From Salirhabdus sp. Marseille-P4669 (GTDB taxonomy: Bacteria; Bacillota; Bacilli; Bacillales; Alkalibacillaceae), in contig NZ_OEQK01000001.1 of the NCBI RefSeq assembly GCF_900240405.1, forward strand, positions 372,001-436,000: 64,000 nt of DNA, read 5' to 3'. Under the pieces are notes generated by a model that had not been told where the DNA came from, made no database searches, and saw only the letters and a list, made by a program, of their open reading frames with translations. Made by a program: the position numbers and the translations under genes. Of the stretch, positions 63,322-64,000 are shown piece after piece; position 1 is the first letter of the stretch, and each line of letters starts with the position of its first letter.

Positions 63322-64000
63322 GTGGAAAATATTAGGACTTTATTTAAGAGAGATAAAACTAGGTTTTGGGTATTATTTTTTTTGTTTGTAAGTTTATTTG
63401 TAATGAGTGCTGTAAATAGTAATGTAGTAAGTGCTGATAAAAGTATTAATAAATCTGCTAACTATGATGGTCATTTTCGAGTTATAAACGATAAAACTAT
63501 TGTTTATGATAATCGTGGTAAAGGTCTATTACCAATCGGAAGATTAATAAAAGGTCAAACCTATACTATTGTAAGTGATTACGGGAATTGGCATCGAATT
63601 CAATTTGGTTCTCATTATGGTTATGTTTATAAACATAACACAGTACCTGGTTACAAAAATGATATTCAAAATATAAATAGTACATTCGAAATCTCAAAAG
63701 AAAAGTTTAGAGCAGATGAAGATGTTATTGTTTATGATAATACTTCTGGGGATTTAATCCCGTTTGCAGAGCTTGAAAAAGGTCAAGAGCATGAAATTGT
63801 TTCAGATTATGGAAATTGGTACCGAATCTTAGTTGCCAATAGAGTGGGATATGTACATAAAACGGCGGTAACTCGTTTATTTACAAACCATACCCAATAT
63901 TTTGAAGTATTGCAAGATGACTTACCAGTCTATGATAATAGTACGGGGAAACTAGTAAAAATAGGGACATTAAATAAAGGGCAAGTATATCCTCGTGTAA
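63322..64000 (+). CDS. Surface protein with A/B SH3-like repeats (5' part)
   Basis: The first 226 codons of a gene that runs off the window. After a basic start (ENIRTLFKRDKTRF) and a hydrophobic signal segment (about 15-33, WVLFFLFVSLFVMSAV) come SH3-like repeats: A (about 53-110, with IVYDNRGKGLLPIGRLIKGQ and SDYGNWHRIQFG), B (about 128-190, with IVYDNTSGDLIPFAELEKGQ) and the beginning of another A. The order A-B-A matches the four other surface proteins, but the DNA is more diverged from the lyase and autolysin copies than these are from each other. The start is uncertain: GTG 63322 is in frame but has little spacing, while ATT 63331 is ideally placed after GAGGGGGTG. The C-terminal enzyme domain, if any, is outside. 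Confidence 0.8.
   Translation, partial: MENIRTLFKRDKTRFWVLFFLFVSLFVMSAVNSNVVSADKSINKSANYDGHFRVINDKTIVYDNRGKGLLPIGRLIKGQTYTIVSDYGNWHRIQFGSHYGYVYKHNTVPGYKNDIQNINSTFEISKEKFRADEDVIVYDNTSGDLIPFAELEKGQEHEIVSDYGNWYRILVANRVGYVHKTAVTRLFTNHTQYFEVLQDDLPVYDNSTGKLVKIGTLNKGQVYPRV

Overview
The window is a 64-kb piece of a low-GC, endospore-forming, flagellated Firmicutes chromosome. SpoIID, SpoIIQ, SpoIIID, Mbl, FlhO/FlhP, ComK and a group-conserved gene order (atpDC, DUF1146/ywmB/murA, spoIID, spoIIQ, spoIIID, mbl, flhOP, fabZ) point to Bacillaceae. An 11-subunit complex I operon follows the ATP synthase genes. The sequence alone does not settle the genus. Almost every gene is on the + strand; the one clear exception is a small lipoprotein gene at 18763-19452.

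Layout. 1-1017: end of the ATP synthase operon (atpD tail, atpC). 1915-3237: WG-repeat lipoprotein. 3727-13784: nuoABCDHIJKLMN, a complex I without the NADH-oxidising nuoEFG module. 13884-16349: ywzB (DUF1146), ywmB, murA. 16986-19452: Nudix hydrolase, a Clp-N/GNAT fusion, small membrane and lipoproteins. 19628-27321: sporulation and cell shape (spoIID, spoIIQ, spoIIID, mbl) with a secreted helical-repeat protein and a NERD-domain protein. 27490-31932: flhO, flhP, an EpuA-like membrane protein, fabZ, an acidic lipoprotein, comK. 32668-36594: an RND efflux pair. 36689-64000: a visibly AT-richer cell-surface region. It holds a wall-polymer locus (glycosyltransferases, a UDP-ManNAc dehydrogenase-type enzyme, TagG/TagH-like exporter, GtaB/GalU, an asparagine-synthase-like enzyme). 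That locus is bracketed by five secreted proteins (GH18 glycosidase, subtilase, heparinase II/III-type lyase, glucosaminidase, and one cut by the window edge), all carrying the same alternating SH3-like repeat.

Two patterns are not explained by ordinary annotation. (1) Eight intergenic regions between 1 and 32.6 kb are filled with degenerate repeats on an exact 21-bp register. I checked long runs by position: about 29 units at 1078-1690, 20 at 16509-16912, 31 at 24908-25542 and 14 at 32314-32591. They are heavily substituted, yet I found no indels at the anchor points checked within those runs. 21 bp is two turns of B-DNA. In several gaps the motif points one way after the upstream gene and flips before the downstream gene. 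The surface region beyond 36.6 kb has none. (2) The surface proteins share an A/B alternating repeat of about 65-70 residues each with a conserved DYGNW core, in even numbers. Two of them share about 1.66 kb of nearly identical DNA in the same register.

How the genes may work together: the polymer locus would make, export and, through its uronate-type precursor and a lyase, possibly turn over an acidic wall polymer. The A/B repeats may hold several different enzymes on that wall. This link is inference from gene neighbourhood and domain content.
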